This document shows, piece after piece, positions 30,636 through 40,290 of a stretch of 46,243 nucleotides of DNA. The DNA lies in contig CAAGID010000014.1 of assembly GCA_900769815.1 (NCBI GenBank), forward strand, positions 1 to 46,243. Direction: 5' to 3'. Made by a program: the position numbers and the translations under genes. This DNA is from Clostridia bacterium. Its GTDB lineage: Bacteria > Bacillota > Clostridia > Christensenellales > QALW01. The notes under the pieces are model-generated. The model was not told the DNA's origin and did not search any database. It saw only the letters and a list, made by a program, of their open reading frames with translations. The first letter of the stretch is position 1, and every line of letters begins with the position of its first letter.

Positions 30636-31928
30636 TTAGTCGCGACGGTTACGTCTTGTAATAGCCGGCATATCAAAATCAATATCGTCGTAATCGTCTT
30701 CGGGTTCTTCCTGAAGGTTTCTGAAGGAGGAGAAGAAGCCTGATTTTTTGGATTCCTCTTGAGCCTCGGGACGACGTCTCTCTTCACGGCGGGGCATAAA
30801 GATCGCATCATCAACTTCTTCTGACTCGATATCAAGTTTCTGAGGCTGCTGGAAGTCAGGGCGAGCTGTTGCCTTGGGGGCAAAGTTTGTCATAACAAGA
30901 CCATCGTCTTCATCCTCGTCATCCTCAACGGGACGAACAACACGTTCAGTCATACGCTGGGGCTTATGGCTTCTCTTTTCGTCCTTTTCAAATCCTGTAG
31001 CAATAATAGTAATACGAACTTCATCATCAAGGCTTTCATCAATACCTGCACCGAAGATAATATTTGCATCAGGTGAAACTGCTTCGTGAACAAGATAAGC
31101 AGCTTCATTGATTTCGTTAAGTGAAAGTGAAGCGTCACCCATAATTGAAAGAAGAACACCTGTTGCACCTGAAATGGTTGTTTCAAGAAGGGGTGAAGAA
31201 ATTGCGTGTTTAGCAGCGTCGATAGCACGGTTTTCGCCTGTACCGATACCGATACCCATATGTGCAATACCCTTGTCCTTCATAATTGTACGAACGTCAG
31301 CAAAGTCAAGGTTAATGGTATTTGAACGGGTAATAAGTTCAGAAATACCTGAAACGCCCTGACGGAGAACTTCATCAGCCTGGCGGAAAGCTTCCGTCAT
31401 TGAAGTACCCTTGCCAACTACCTGTAAAAGCTTATCATTGGGGATAACGATTAAGCTGTCAACTTCCTCTTTAAGCTCGGCAATACCGCGGTCAGCGTTT
31501 GTTGAACGTGCTCTGCCTTCAAAAAGGAAGGGATAAGTAACTACACCAACTGTAAGAATACCCATATCCTTTGCAACTTCTGCAACAACGGGAGCCGCAC
31601 CTGTACCTGTACCGCCGCCCATACCTGCTGTAACGAATACCATATCGGCACCACGAAGCTGGTCCATAATATCATCACGGCTTTCTTCAGCCGCCTTTTT
31701 GCCGATTTCAGGATTTGCACCTGCGCCAAGACCCTTTGTTATTTTATCGCCAATCTGAAGCTTTTTAGTTGCTTTTGAACGCTGAAGTGCCTGACGGTCA
31801 GTATTGATAGCAATATACTCAACACCTGTAAGACCAGCAGCAATCATTCTGTCAACAGCGTTATCGCCGGCTCCGCCGACACCTACTACTTTAAGCTGGG
31901 CAAAACCCATTTCAAGATCTATTTCCAT
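30636..31928 (-). CDS. ftsZ: Cell division protein FtsZ
   Basis: 430 residues. Tubulin-like GTPase that forms the division ring. The signature GGGTGTG is at 104-110, preceded by KVVGVGGAGDNAV and followed by the T7-loop segment NLDFADVRTIM. The globular GTPase and C-terminal domains end near residue 320. A charged, Glu/Asp/Arg-rich linker (about 325-415) leads to the C-terminal peptide DMPAITRRNRRD that binds FtsA. Start 31928 has AAAGGAGA upstream; a frame to 31946 reads through that site. It follows ftsA by 21 bases. Confidence 0.98.
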   Translation of the reverse strand: MEIDLEMGFAQLKVVGVGGAGDNAVDRMIAAGLTGVEYIAINTDRQALQRSKATKKLQIGDKITKGLGAGANPEIGKKAAEESRDDIMDQLRGADMVFVTAGMGGGTGTGAAPVVAEVAKDMGILTVGVVTYPFLFEGRARSTNADRGIAELKEEVDSLIVIPNDKLLQVVGKGTSMTEAFRQADEVLRQGVSGISELITRSNTINLDFADVRTIMKDKGIAHMGIGIGTGENRAIDAAKHAISSPLLETTISGATGVLLSIMGDASLSLNEINEAAYLVHEAVSPDANIIFGAGIDESLDDEVRITIIATGFEKDEKRSHKPQRMTERVVRPVEDDEDEDDGLVMTNFAPKATARPDFQQPQKLDIESEEVDDAIFMPRREERRRPEAQEESKKSGFFSSFRNLQEEPEDDYDDIDFDMPAITRRNRRD

Positions 31929-31949
31929 AATGAATTCTCCTTTCAAGAA

Positions 31950-33122
31950 CTATCTCATAAAAAAATTTTTTATATTTTCAAAAAAACCGGTTTCTTCCTC
32001 GGCTTCAGCTTCAAGGGCAAGAGATGCCACCGCCAAGCTAGAAGAATATGCAGGTTGATTGAACCTTGTTGATTGAGGCATTACTATGGTTGTGTTATGG
32101 GCAGTTTCCTTCTGAACAAACTCCCTTAACCCACGCATTGATGCCGTACCGCCCGTAACGAAAACAGGAACGTAATGAGGCAAATTACAACCGCTGTTAT
32201 CAAGAGCACTGACAATAACGTCAAGCATCTCCTTAAGCCTTGCCTCTATTACTGCCTGCACTTTATATGCAGGAAAGCGTTCAAACTTATAAGTATCCTT
32301 ATCACAGACCTCGTAGCAGTCGTCTTCACTTAAGCTAAGGCCGTATATGGCACGTTTTTTAAGTTCCTCCGCAACGTGTCTTTTTGTGTTAAGCACCTTA
32401 ACAATATCATCGGTAATATTATTACCACCAAAAGGCAATACCTTATGGAACATAAGCCCGTCCCCCCGTACTGCCATAACGCAGGTAGACAATGCACCGA
32501 TATCTATCATAACTGCACCCTGGTCACGCTTATCCTCAGGAATGTAGCATAACGCTTCGGCATATGACGCACCGATAAACGTACTTGCCGTATATCCGTA
32601 CTTCAAAAGAATTTTTGCAATTCCGCTTGCAAACCACCTTTCAGCAAGAACGTAGGATATAATAGCACTAAGTTTTTTTGCCCGCTTGGAAAGAGGTTCC
32701 ATAGTCTTTCTTGCATCGTCAAGCTTGTAGGCTATGGGACATCTGTGTATCATCATATAATCTTTGGGCACTTGCAATTTGCTTCTGCCAATTTTATACA
32801 GTCCGTCAATATCATCCTGGGCAATATTTTTCTGCCCGTTGAATTCAATTTCAACTTTTTTAAGTTCTACCCTAAGAAAATCTGCAGGGATACCAACGTG
32901 TACTGACTTTGCTTTTTTGCCCGCAATTTTTTCAGCCTCGCGTATGGCTTCAATTATGGCGGGAGCAACACCGTGCCTGTCCACCCAATTACGGTTTTTA
33001 TAGCCCGGATAGTTTACTGAAGCACTGCCCAGAATATGAGTTTCATCATTAGGCCCTGCTTCACATATAACAGAAACAACCTTGCTGGTGCCGATTTCAA
33101 TAATGGTTGAAATCTGCCTCAT
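31950..33122 (-). CDS. ftsA: Cell division protein FtsA
   Basis: 390 residues of the actin-like FtsA family. The N-terminal phosphate-1 segment is STIIEIGTSKVVSVICE, then the SHS2-like 1C domain (about 85-160), then AVMIDIGALSTCVMAVRGDGL (phosphate 2) and VFVTGGTASMRGLREFV (adenosine motif). The C-terminal FFENIKNFFMR is the membrane-binding amphipathic helix. It tethers FtsZ. Start 33122 is preferred because GGAGGAT lies six bases upstream; the ATG at 33137 has none. A candidate promoter lies ahead. Confidence 0.9.
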   Translation of the reverse strand: MRQISTIIEIGTSKVVSVICEAGPNDETHILGSASVNYPGYKNRNWVDRHGVAPAIIEAIREAEKIAGKKAKSVHVGIPADFLRVELKKVEIEFNGQKNIAQDDIDGLYKIGRSKLQVPKDYMMIHRCPIAYKLDDARKTMEPLSKRAKKLSAIISYVLAERWFASGIAKILLKYGYTASTFIGASYAEALCYIPEDKRDQGAVMIDIGALSTCVMAVRGDGLMFHKVLPFGGNNITDDIVKVLNTKRHVAEELKKRAIYGLSLSEDDCYEVCDKDTYKFERFPAYKVQAVIEARLKEMLDVIVSALDNSGCNLPHYVPVFVTGGTASMRGLREFVQKETAHNTTIVMPQSTRFNQPAYSSSLAVASLALEAEAEEETGFFENIKNFFMR

Positions 33123-33152
33123 CAGGTCATCCTCCATTTTTACTCACTATAT

Positions 33153-33181
33153 ATAATAACAGATAATTTAAAAAAGTTAAA
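33153..33181 (-). promoter_or_regulatory. Candidate promoter for ftsAZ
   Basis: TATTAT (33153-33158) with a 17-base spacer to a poor -35 TTTAAC (33176-33181). It lies in the 125-base A/T-rich gap between ftsQ and ftsA, the largest gap in the division cluster. Confidence 0.45.
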
Positions 33182-33247
33182 GTGTTTTTTTAATATTTTC
33201 GCAAATTTTAAACAAAAAATCGTAAAATTTTTAATTTTTTACTGTTT

Positions 33248-33982
33248 TTAGCCAATATAATAGCCGTTTGAGCTCTCCATATTGATAACCTGTCCATCAC
33301 TTAAGGTACCCTTTACGGTTTCAACAATAGCTTTAAGATTCTTAAGTCTGTTATCGGCAGTCAATCCGCTTCCTATCTGAACCTTGATATCGCCCTTATA
33401 GGTAAGAAGTATTCTTTGGGGATCTTTCATATCGATCCCCAATATTTCGCCGTTAAGTTCATATTTATTAATGGCGTCAAGCACCATAAAAACGCCGTCA
33501 AGTTTTTCGGAAGAATCACTCTCGATTTTTGCTCCGCCGTGAGGCTGTAATATTCCTAAATTGGTAATTGAAGTAAGATCGTCTGCTGCTACAGGATTAC
33601 AACCTATAGTAACACCATCGGCATCAATTATATAATACCCGTTAATTGTGCCAATCTGTGCAATAGGTGTACGCTCGTGAACTATAATCTCAACGCCTGT
33701 TGGAAATGTTCTGCGTATATTATCAACTACAACAAAGTAATTGGTTTCTATATTTTCCTTGGCTAAAACCTCATCAACGTGAAGAATATTGGTATCGTAA
33801 TTGATTCCGCTTAATGAAATTATTTCCTCGGAGGATACCAAAGCATTGCCCTTTACGGTTATTTGGCTTACGTTAAAAAGGGAACTGTTCACTAAGAAAA
33901 ACAGTACTGCTACAAGAATAATTACGAAAATCCACATCAATATGGGACTTGGCCCGTAATTTTCACGTTTTTTCTTTGCCAT
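33248..33982 (-). CDS. ftsQ: Cell division protein FtsQ/DivIB
   Basis: 244 residues. A basic cytoplasmic tail, one membrane helix (about 12-35), then the POTRA domain (about 40-110) beginning ISQITVKGNALVSSEEIISLSGI and an FtsQ domain. It is a bitopic scaffold linking FtsL/DivIC to the septal synthase. Start 33982 follows GGAGGAG; the preceding murA stop is one base away (TAATATG), so coupling is likely. Confidence 0.92.
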   Translation of the reverse strand: MAKKKRENYGPSPILMWIFVIILVAVLFFLVNSSLFNVSQITVKGNALVSSEEIISLSGINYDTNILHVDEVLAKENIETNYFVVVDNIRRTFPTGVEIIVHERTPIAQIGTINGYYIIDADGVTIGCNPVAADDLTSITNLGILQPHGGAKIESDSSEKLDGVFMVLDAINKYELNGEILGIDMKDPQRILLTYKGDIKVQIGSGLTADNRLKNLKAIVETVKGTLSDGQVINMESSNGYYIG

Positions 33983-33983
33983 A

Positions 33984-35240
33984 TTACTCCTCCAAAACAA
34001 TAATTTCACTGCCTAAATTTTTAAGTTGCTTTTCAAATTCAAAATAGCCTCTGTCTATAAGACCGCTATCTCTTACCACGGTTATTCCCTTAGCGACAAG
34101 ACCCGCTATTATAAGTGCTGCACCGCCACGAAGGTCGTGGGTATAAACCGTTGTGCCGTTTAATTTTTCAACACCTCTGATTACTGCCATACGGTCTTTT
34201 ACGGTAATATCTGCACCCATTTTCTTTAATTCCCCTGCAAGGCGGAATCTGTTTTCAAAAACGTTTTCTATTAAAACGCAAGTACCCTTTGCAACTGCCT
34301 GCAAAGCCATCATCGGCGATTGTAAATCCGTAGGAAAGCCGGGATAGGGCATAGTTTCTATAACGTGTGACGATTTAAAACGTTTTTTTGACTTTACCAA
34401 AAAGCCTTTGTCACAGTCAAGAACCTCTACCCCGCCGTCCTTCAGTTTTTCGATAAGATAGGAAAGATGCTCTTTCTGTCCGTTTTTAATATAGACGCTT
34501 CCGCCGCAAGCGGCAGTTGCTATCATAAAAGTTCCCGTAACGATTCTGTCGGGGATAGGCGTATATTCACAACCAGAAAGCTCTTTTACGCCCTGAATAA
34601 CTATTTTGCCTGTGCCTGCACCTGATATTTTTCCGCCCATTTTATTGATAAAGTTCTGTAAATCAACAATTTCAGGCTCTTTCGCACCGTTTACTATTAC
34701 CGTTGTACCCTCTGCTAAAGATGCCGCCATCATAATATTTTCAGTTGCACCTACGCTGGGGTAATCAAGATAAATCTCAGCTCCCTTTAATTTATCACAG
34801 AAGCAGGTTATATGTCCGTCATTTTCAAGTACGGTTGCACCTAATTTTCTTAAGCCCATCAAATGCAAATCAATAGGTCTTATGCCTATATCACATCCGC
34901 CGGGATAGCCAAGTTCTGCCCTCTTAAGACGTGCAAGCAAGGGTCCCAATATGAATATGGAGGAACGAAGCCTGTGCATAAGTTCCTCATTCATAAGGAA
35001 GTTTGAAATATTTTTCGTGTCTATATGTACTGAATTTTTACTATACTCAACCTTACAACCTATATCCCTTAAAAGCTCAAGCATTCCTATAACGTCGCTT
35101 AGTGGCGGACAATTATTTATAATACATTTGTCTTTTGCCAGAACAACTGCCGCAAGAATCGGTAATAAAGAGTTTTTTGCGCCGTGCACTTCTACTTCAC
35201 CGTTAAGTTTATTTCCGCCGCAAATAACTATTTTTTTCAT
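33984..35240 (-). CDS. murA: UDP-N-acetylglucosamine 1-carboxyvinyltransferase MurA
   Basis: 418 residues, the first committed step of peptidoglycan synthesis (enolpyruvyl transfer from PEP to UDP-GlcNAc), cytoplasmic. K22-N23 in the substrate loop, C116 in GYPGGCDIGIRP (the fosfomycin-reactive Cys), and RIVTGTFMIATAACGG are visible. Start 35240 follows GAGGTG; the ATG at 35255 is part of that site's hairpin. Here it takes the position where murG usually sits, between ftsW and ftsQ. Its ribosome site lies in a stem just after ftsW. Confidence 0.96.
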   Translation of the reverse strand: MKKIVICGGNKLNGEVEVHGAKNSLLPILAAVVLAKDKCIINNCPPLSDVIGMLELLRDIGCKVEYSKNSVHIDTKNISNFLMNEELMHRLRSSIFILGPLLARLKRAELGYPGGCDIGIRPIDLHLMGLRKLGATVLENDGHITCFCDKLKGAEIYLDYPSVGATENIMMAASLAEGTTVIVNGAKEPEIVDLQNFINKMGGKISGAGTGKIVIQGVKELSGCEYTPIPDRIVTGTFMIATAACGGSVYIKNGQKEHLSYLIEKLKDGGVEVLDCDKGFLVKSKKRFKSSHVIETMPYPGFPTDLQSPMMALQAVAKGTCVLIENVFENRFRLAGELKKMGADITVKDRMAVIRGVEKLNGTTVYTHDLRGGAALIIAGLVAKGITVVRDSGLIDRGYFEFEKQLKNLGSEIIVLEE

Positions 35241-35249
35241 TTTAATGCA

Positions 35250-35284
35250 CCTCATATATTTTCTTCTATTTTAAATATATGAGG
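35250..35284 (-). promoter_or_regulatory. Hairpin sequestering the murA ribosome site
   Basis: A perfect 12-bp stem in the message, CCTCATATATTT/AAATATATGAGG, with an 11-base loop. It starts eight bases after the ftsW stop codon. Its right arm contains the GAGG of the murA ribosome site. Ribosomes ending on ftsW would disturb it, suiting coupled translation. Stem seen directly; function inferred. Confidence 0.65.
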
Positions 35285-35292
35285 ATTTTTGT

Positions 35293-36426
35293 CTATTCGT
35301 TACTATCTTGAGGTTTTCGCAGTTTTCTTGAGGAAACACTCAATAGAATTCCCGTTGCACAGAGCATTATACCTAAAGACGTTGCACCCTTTGAAATAAA
35401 GGGCAGGGTAAGACCCGTTGAAGGCAATACGTTTGTTGCAACTGCCATATTGATAAATGCCTGCAATACTACAAGTGAGGTTACGCCTACTGCAAGATAT
35501 GCACCAAAGCTGTCCGATGCCTCCATTGCAATTTTAATGCCGAAGAAGGCATATGCAACGTAAAGTCCTACAACGAGGGCTCCTCCTACAAAACCAAATT
35601 CTTCACAGATTATTGAGAAAATATAGTCCGTATCACTCATTGGAAGATGAGTGATTTTCTGCTTACTGTTGCCTAAGCCTACGCCGAAAAGTCCGCCGTC
35701 GCCTATTGCATAAAGAGATTGTACTACCTGATAGCCTACGTCCTTGGGGTCATCCCAAGCGTGAAGCCATGCCTGAAGTCTTCTGCCCTGATAGCCTGTA
35801 ATTGAAATCATAATAGGCAAAAGTGCCACAACGCCTGCGAAACCGCCTACTAACCACTTCCATTGCATACCTGAAACGAACATTACGATAACTACTGAGA
35901 AAAGCATCGTCATTGTTGTTGAAAGGTCAGGCTCGGCAAGTATCATAATCGCAGTTACTGCCACAGGAATTAAAAGTCCCATCCATTCCCTTAAGCTTCT
36001 GTACCACCATTTTTTCGTGGAGGTATAAAAGGCGGTATAAATTATTACCATAAACTTTGCAATTTCCGATGGCTGAAAGGTAAATGCACTTAATCTTATC
36101 CAGCGGTGTGAATCGTAAGTAGGAGCAAAGGCAAATACGGCTGCCAATAGACCAAAGCAGATTACAAAACCTGTAATTATCCAGACAGGTCTTTGCAGAC
36201 GATGGTAATCGTTTCGGCCGATAAAAAGCATAAGTAATATACCTACTATAGCAACTGCACCCTGCCATTTTATGTCGGAAAGATACGATTCATCATTACT
36301 TGACAGTAACGACTTATTATAGGATGCACTTAACACCATTACAAGGCCTATACAGGTTAAAGTAATGGTTATAAATATCAGCGGCAAGCACATTCCGCGG
36401 TATACATACTTTTTTTTGTTTGCCAT
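35293..36426 (-). CDS. ftsW: Septal glycosyltransferase FtsW (SEDS family)
   Basis: 377 residues with about ten membrane helices. SEDS hallmarks: AFTFQPSEIAKFMVI, MILAEPDLSTTMTML, GDGGLFGVGLGNSKQKI and LPSTGLTLPFISKGATS. SEDS proteins polymerise lipid II at the septum with a class B PBP. SpoVE of sporulation is closely related and cannot be excluded; this cluster has only one. Start 36426 has AAGGGGTG upstream. It begins 12 bases after murD. Confidence 0.94.
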   Translation of the reverse strand: MANKKKYVYRGMCLPLIFITITLTCIGLVMVLSASYNKSLLSSNDESYLSDIKWQGAVAIVGILLMLFIGRNDYHRLQRPVWIITGFVICFGLLAAVFAFAPTYDSHRWIRLSAFTFQPSEIAKFMVIIYTAFYTSTKKWWYRSLREWMGLLIPVAVTAIMILAEPDLSTTMTMLFSVVIVMFVSGMQWKWLVGGFAGVVALLPIMISITGYQGRRLQAWLHAWDDPKDVGYQVVQSLYAIGDGGLFGVGLGNSKQKITHLPMSDTDYIFSIICEEFGFVGGALVVGLYVAYAFFGIKIAMEASDSFGAYLAVGVTSLVVLQAFINMAVATNVLPSTGLTLPFISKGATSLGIMLCATGILLSVSSRKLRKPQDSNE

Positions 36427-36438
36427 ACAAGGCACCCC

Positions 36439-37785
36439 TTAGAATTTATTTACTATTTCCTTGAATACTTTTCCTCGTTCTTCAAAATCCTTGAACATAT
36501 CGAAGCTCGCACAGGCAGGCGAAAGCAATACGTTATATCCCTCTTTTGCTTTTTCTTTAGCCATATTGACACCGTCTTCAAAGGTGCCTTCTACTACAGT
36601 ATATTTTGTCCAATTATATTTCTTTGCCGTTTCCTCGAGACGTTTTGCCGTAACACCGATAAGCACCGTGTGCTTGATATTATCGGTAAATGCCTCAAAG
36701 AGAGAATCAAAACTTCCGCCCTTATCATAACCGCCCAATATAAGAACGGTGGGCTTAGTCATTGTTTCAATGGCTTTAATCGTTGAATCGGGGTTTGTGC
36801 CCTTGGAGTCATTGATATAAGTTATTCCCTGTTTGGTTGCAACCGTTTCAATACGGTGTTCAACGCCTGTAAAGTTTTTTAAGGTGTAGGCAACCCAATC
36901 TTTATCAACGCCTGCAAGCATTGTAAGAAGCACTGCCGCAAGAGCGTTTTCAAGGTTATGAGGACCTTTTATCATAATCTCATCAGTTTTACAGATGATT
37001 TCTTTCTTTCCGAAATACTCAAAAACCACAAAACCGTTTTCAACGTAAGCACCCTCGGTAAGTTTTTCCTTGCGAGAGAAGAATACCGGTGTGCCGGGTA
37101 CTGTATCTTTAAGACCTCTTACCGTTTCATCGTCGTAATTGAGAATTGAATAATCGTCTTTAGTCTGATTTTTAAATACACGTGCCTTAGCGGAAATATA
37201 ATTCTCCATCGTCTTATGGCGAATCATATGGTCTTCGGTAATATTTAAAAGTGCCGCTGTTTTGGGATGAAACTCTTTTATGCCCTCAAGCTGATAACTG
37301 CTTATTTCGCAAGCCATAAAAGCGTTTTCGCTTGCTTCAAGAGAGTGTGCAATATAGGGCTCGCCGATATTGCCTACAACATAAGTTTCCTTTTTGGCGT
37401 TTTTAAATATTTCGCCTGTAAGAGTTGTGGTAGTAGTTTTACCGTTAGTACCTGTTATTGCTACAGTTGTACCCTTGCAAAGCCTGTAAGCAAGCTCAAT
37501 TTCGGCAATGACCTCTTTACCTTGTGAAATTGCTTTTTCAGCATAAGGTAAATTAAGGGGTACTGATGGGGAAACTACCACTAAATCAGCATCATCTACT
37601 AACCCATCGGGCTTTTCACCCAAGCGGAAGATATAATCCTTTTTATCTAAGTTTTCTAAGCCTTCAAGAGCTTCAAGTGGCTTTGAATCGTTTAAAATTA
37701 CATTTGCACCTAAGCTTTTTAATACCGGTGCGCAAGCAACACCGCTGCGTGCCATACCAATTACAAGAACAGTCTTATTTTTCAT
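36439..37785 (-). CDS. murD: UDP-N-acetylmuramoylalanine-D-glutamate ligase MurD
   Basis: 448 residues, Mur ligase family. The Rossmann start VLVIGMARSGVACAPVLKSLG, ATP loop AITGTNGKTTTT, HxxNxxEDHxxRH-type motif LNITEDHMIRHKTMENY and the C-terminal YINDSKGTNPDSTIKAIE are present. It adds D-Glu to UDP-MurNAc-L-Ala in the cytoplasm. An AAGGAG site precedes the ATG, 10 bases after mraY. Confidence 0.97.
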   Translation of the reverse strand: MKNKTVLVIGMARSGVACAPVLKSLGANVILNDSKPLEALEGLENLDKKDYIFRLGEKPDGLVDDADLVVVSPSVPLNLPYAEKAISQGKEVIAEIELAYRLCKGTTVAITGTNGKTTTTTLTGEIFKNAKKETYVVGNIGEPYIAHSLEASENAFMACEISSYQLEGIKEFHPKTAALLNITEDHMIRHKTMENYISAKARVFKNQTKDDYSILNYDDETVRGLKDTVPGTPVFFSRKEKLTEGAYVENGFVVFEYFGKKEIICKTDEIMIKGPHNLENALAAVLLTMLAGVDKDWVAYTLKNFTGVEHRIETVATKQGITYINDSKGTNPDSTIKAIETMTKPTVLILGGYDKGGSFDSLFEAFTDNIKHTVLIGVTAKRLEETAKKYNWTKYTVVEGTFEDGVNMAKEKAKEGYNVLLSPACASFDMFKDFEERGKVFKEIVNKF

Positions 37786-37795
37786 AAAAAACTCC

Positions 37796-38782
37796 TTAGA
37801 ATCTTACATATGCTAATATGAGCGAAAGTGCACATGATACTATTGTAATTAAAGTATACATTGAAGTTACCGTAGTTTCGTGATAGCCTAAAAGCTCGTA
37901 GTGATGATGTAAGGGTGCCATTTTAAAAATACGTTTTCCGTGAGAAATTTTAAAATAGCCAACCTGAAGAATAACTGAAATACAGGTTGCAACCAGCATA
38001 ACGCACATAATAGGAAGCAATAATGCCATTTTTGAATAAAGTGCACATATTGCAAGACATCCGCCTAAGCCTAAAGCGCCGGTATCGCCCATAAAAATTC
38101 TTGCAGGGTAAGTATTAAAACGCAGGAAGCCCAAGCAAGAACCTGCCATAAGCGCTGAAAGGATAGCGAGCTGTTTTAACTGATTACTTGTGCTTGCATC
38201 GGTACTTGAAGTGATACTCAACATTATAATAGTTGCCATTGTTATGCCCTGAACAAGAGTCATTCTTGAAGCAAGACCGTCTAAGCCGTCGGCAAGATTT
38301 TCGCCGTTTGTTATTGCAATGATAACGAACATTGCAAAGGGTATATACCAGATGCCGAAATCAACGTTACCTACAAAGGGAACGAAGATATCACTTCCGA
38401 TATACTGATAGCCGTACCAGGCAATAATAAGTGCAATGCCGAACTGACCGATAATTTTCTGATATGCTCTTAATCCCAATGAACGCTTTTTGAAAATTTT
38501 AATGAAGTCATCCAAAAAGCCGATAAGGCCGTAGCCTAACGTTGCAAGTGTTGCAACCAGGGCACCGCCTTTAAACTGAAAGATAAGTGCTCCTATACCG
38601 ATGGCAATCATCATCATAATTCCGCCCATTGTGGGAACGTTCTGTTTTTTTAAGTGACTTGCAGGGCCGTCGTCACGAACCTGCTGACCAAACCTTAAAA
38701 TCTGCATTAGTTTTATTACAAGAGGTCCTATAATAAGACAAATTACGAAGGCAATAAGAAAAGCTATTGTCAATTCTAACAT
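37796..38782 (-). CDS. mraY: Phospho-N-acetylmuramoyl-pentapeptide transferase MraY
   Basis: 328 residues and about ten membrane helices. RDDGPASHLKKQNVPTMGG, FLDDFIKIF and NGENLADGLDGLA are the catalytic Asp-rich motifs of MraY; APLHHHYELLGYHE is the His cluster at the C-terminal side. It makes lipid I at the inner membrane face. AAAGGAG before the ATG; it follows murE by 14 bases, with no murF between them. Confidence 0.98.
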   Translation of the reverse strand: MLELTIAFLIAFVICLIIGPLVIKLMQILRFGQQVRDDGPASHLKKQNVPTMGGIMMMIAIGIGALIFQFKGGALVATLATLGYGLIGFLDDFIKIFKKRSLGLRAYQKIIGQFGIALIIAWYGYQYIGSDIFVPFVGNVDFGIWYIPFAMFVIIAITNGENLADGLDGLASRMTLVQGITMATIIMLSITSSTDASTSNQLKQLAILSALMAGSCLGFLRFNTYPARIFMGDTGALGLGGCLAICALYSKMALLLPIMCVMLVATCISVILQVGYFKISHGKRIFKMAPLHHHYELLGYHETTVTSMYTLITIVSCALSLILAYVRF

Positions 38783-38796
38783 TTTGGTACACTCCT

Positions 38797-40242
38797 TTAC
38801 CCTTTAACTATCTTCTCAACGACTTCTCTGTCGGAGAAGTGGTATTTTACGCCTTTTATTTCTTGATAATCTTCATCCCCCTTACCGCAAATGGCAACAA
38901 CGTCGCCTTTTTGTGCTACGGAAAGAGCGTGCTTTATAGCAAGAAATCTGTCGGCAATTCTTACGTACTGACAAGGGTTGTTTAAGCCCTTTTCTATCTG
39001 GTCAATAATTTCTTCAGGTTCTTCAAAGCGCGGATTATCACTGGTCAGCACCATATAATCGCTTAATCTGCCTGCAATCTCGCCCATAATAGGACGTTTT
39101 ACAGCATCACGGTTTCCGCCGCAGCCAAAAACGGATATGAGTTTACCTTTTTTAAAGGTATTTATTGAGGTTAAAATATTTTCAAGCCCGTCAGGAGTAT
39201 GAGCATAGTCAACAATTACGCTTACTCCCATTTCCCCCGTATCAACGGCTTCAAATCTGCCGGGAACAGAGGAGAAACTTTCAATACCCTTTATGGCTTC
39301 TTTAATATTAAGTCCTGCCTTTAAGGCACAGCCTATTGCACAAAGCACGTTAGAAATATTAAATAAGCCCGTTGTGTTGGTTCTTACATTATATATATTG
39401 TTTTTATATTTAAGCTTAAAGGTTGAATAGGTTGAATGAATTTCAACTTCTGATGCTTTTAAGTCTGCATCTTCCTTATATGAATAAGTTATATAAGGTA
39501 TATCCTTTTCAGTTAGCTTTTTGCCAAAGTCATCATCAATATTGATTATACCATTTTCAGAAAGTGATTTATCAAAGAACTTTGCCTTGGCAGATGCATA
39601 ATTCTCCATAGTAATAAAATATTCAAGATGGTCCTGAGTCAAGTTGGTAAAGCCTGCTGATTTAAAGGTCATTCCCTCTACTTTGTGTAAATCAAGCGCG
39701 TGGGCAGTAACCTCCATAACAACCCACTGTGCACCTTTTTCAGCCATAACGCTTAAAGCGTACTGAAGCTCAATAGGATCAGGCGTTGTGGCGGTTAAAA
39801 TCTTAATATCAAGCTTTTCATCGTTAAGCCATATTCCGCCCGTACCGATAACACCGCAGGAAATTCCATTTTTCTTTGCAATGGCACGTATCATATATGA
39901 AATGCTGGTTTTGCCGTTTGTGCCGGTAATACCTATCATTTTTAGCTTTTTTGAGGGATTACCAAAGAACTCACTTGAGGCATAGGACATTACAGCACGT
40001 GTATTTTCAACGACTATCTGCGGAATTTCACATTCAACAGGATGTTCAACAACTGCTGCCGACGCACCATTTTCATAAGCAGAAGCAACAAATTTATGTC
40101 CATCGACTTGGGTACCGTTTATGGCAAAATACAGTGCACCCTTTTGGCATTTTCTTGAATCAATGGTAAGAAAGGTTATATCCTGATTTTCCGCATCATT
40201 TAAAAATACGGCGTTTCCTTTAAAAATATCCTTTACTAACAT
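38797..40242 (-). CDS. murE: UDP-MurNAc-tripeptide ligase MurE (meso-DAP type)
   Basis: 481 residues. ATP loop GITGTNGKTS, VMEVTAHALDLHKVEGM and the LTSDNPRFEEPEEI segment with DNPR at 402-405. DNPR is the meso-diaminopimelate-binding motif, so this enzyme should add DAP and the wall is of the DAP type. AAAGGAG precedes the ATG. It lies between the PBP and mraY genes. Confidence 0.97.
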   Translation of the reverse strand: MLVKDIFKGNAVFLNDAENQDITFLTIDSRKCQKGALYFAINGTQVDGHKFVASAYENGASAAVVEHPVECEIPQIVVENTRAVMSYASSEFFGNPSKKLKMIGITGTNGKTSISYMIRAIAKKNGISCGVIGTGGIWLNDEKLDIKILTATTPDPIELQYALSVMAEKGAQWVVMEVTAHALDLHKVEGMTFKSAGFTNLTQDHLEYFITMENYASAKAKFFDKSLSENGIINIDDDFGKKLTEKDIPYITYSYKEDADLKASEVEIHSTYSTFKLKYKNNIYNVRTNTTGLFNISNVLCAIGCALKAGLNIKEAIKGIESFSSVPGRFEAVDTGEMGVSVIVDYAHTPDGLENILTSINTFKKGKLISVFGCGGNRDAVKRPIMGEIAGRLSDYMVLTSDNPRFEEPEEIIDQIEKGLNNPCQYVRIADRFLAIKHALSVAQKGDVVAICGKGDEDYQEIKGVKYHFSDREVVEKIVKG

Positions 40243-40290
40243 TCTTTTCTCCTTTATTTAACCAGCTTGAACCAAGTTACAATGATTTGG

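Noticed and set aside
38782..38797. A hidden or broken murF between murE and mraY
   Set aside because: Only 14 bases separate the two genes and neither carries extra sequence that looks like MurF.
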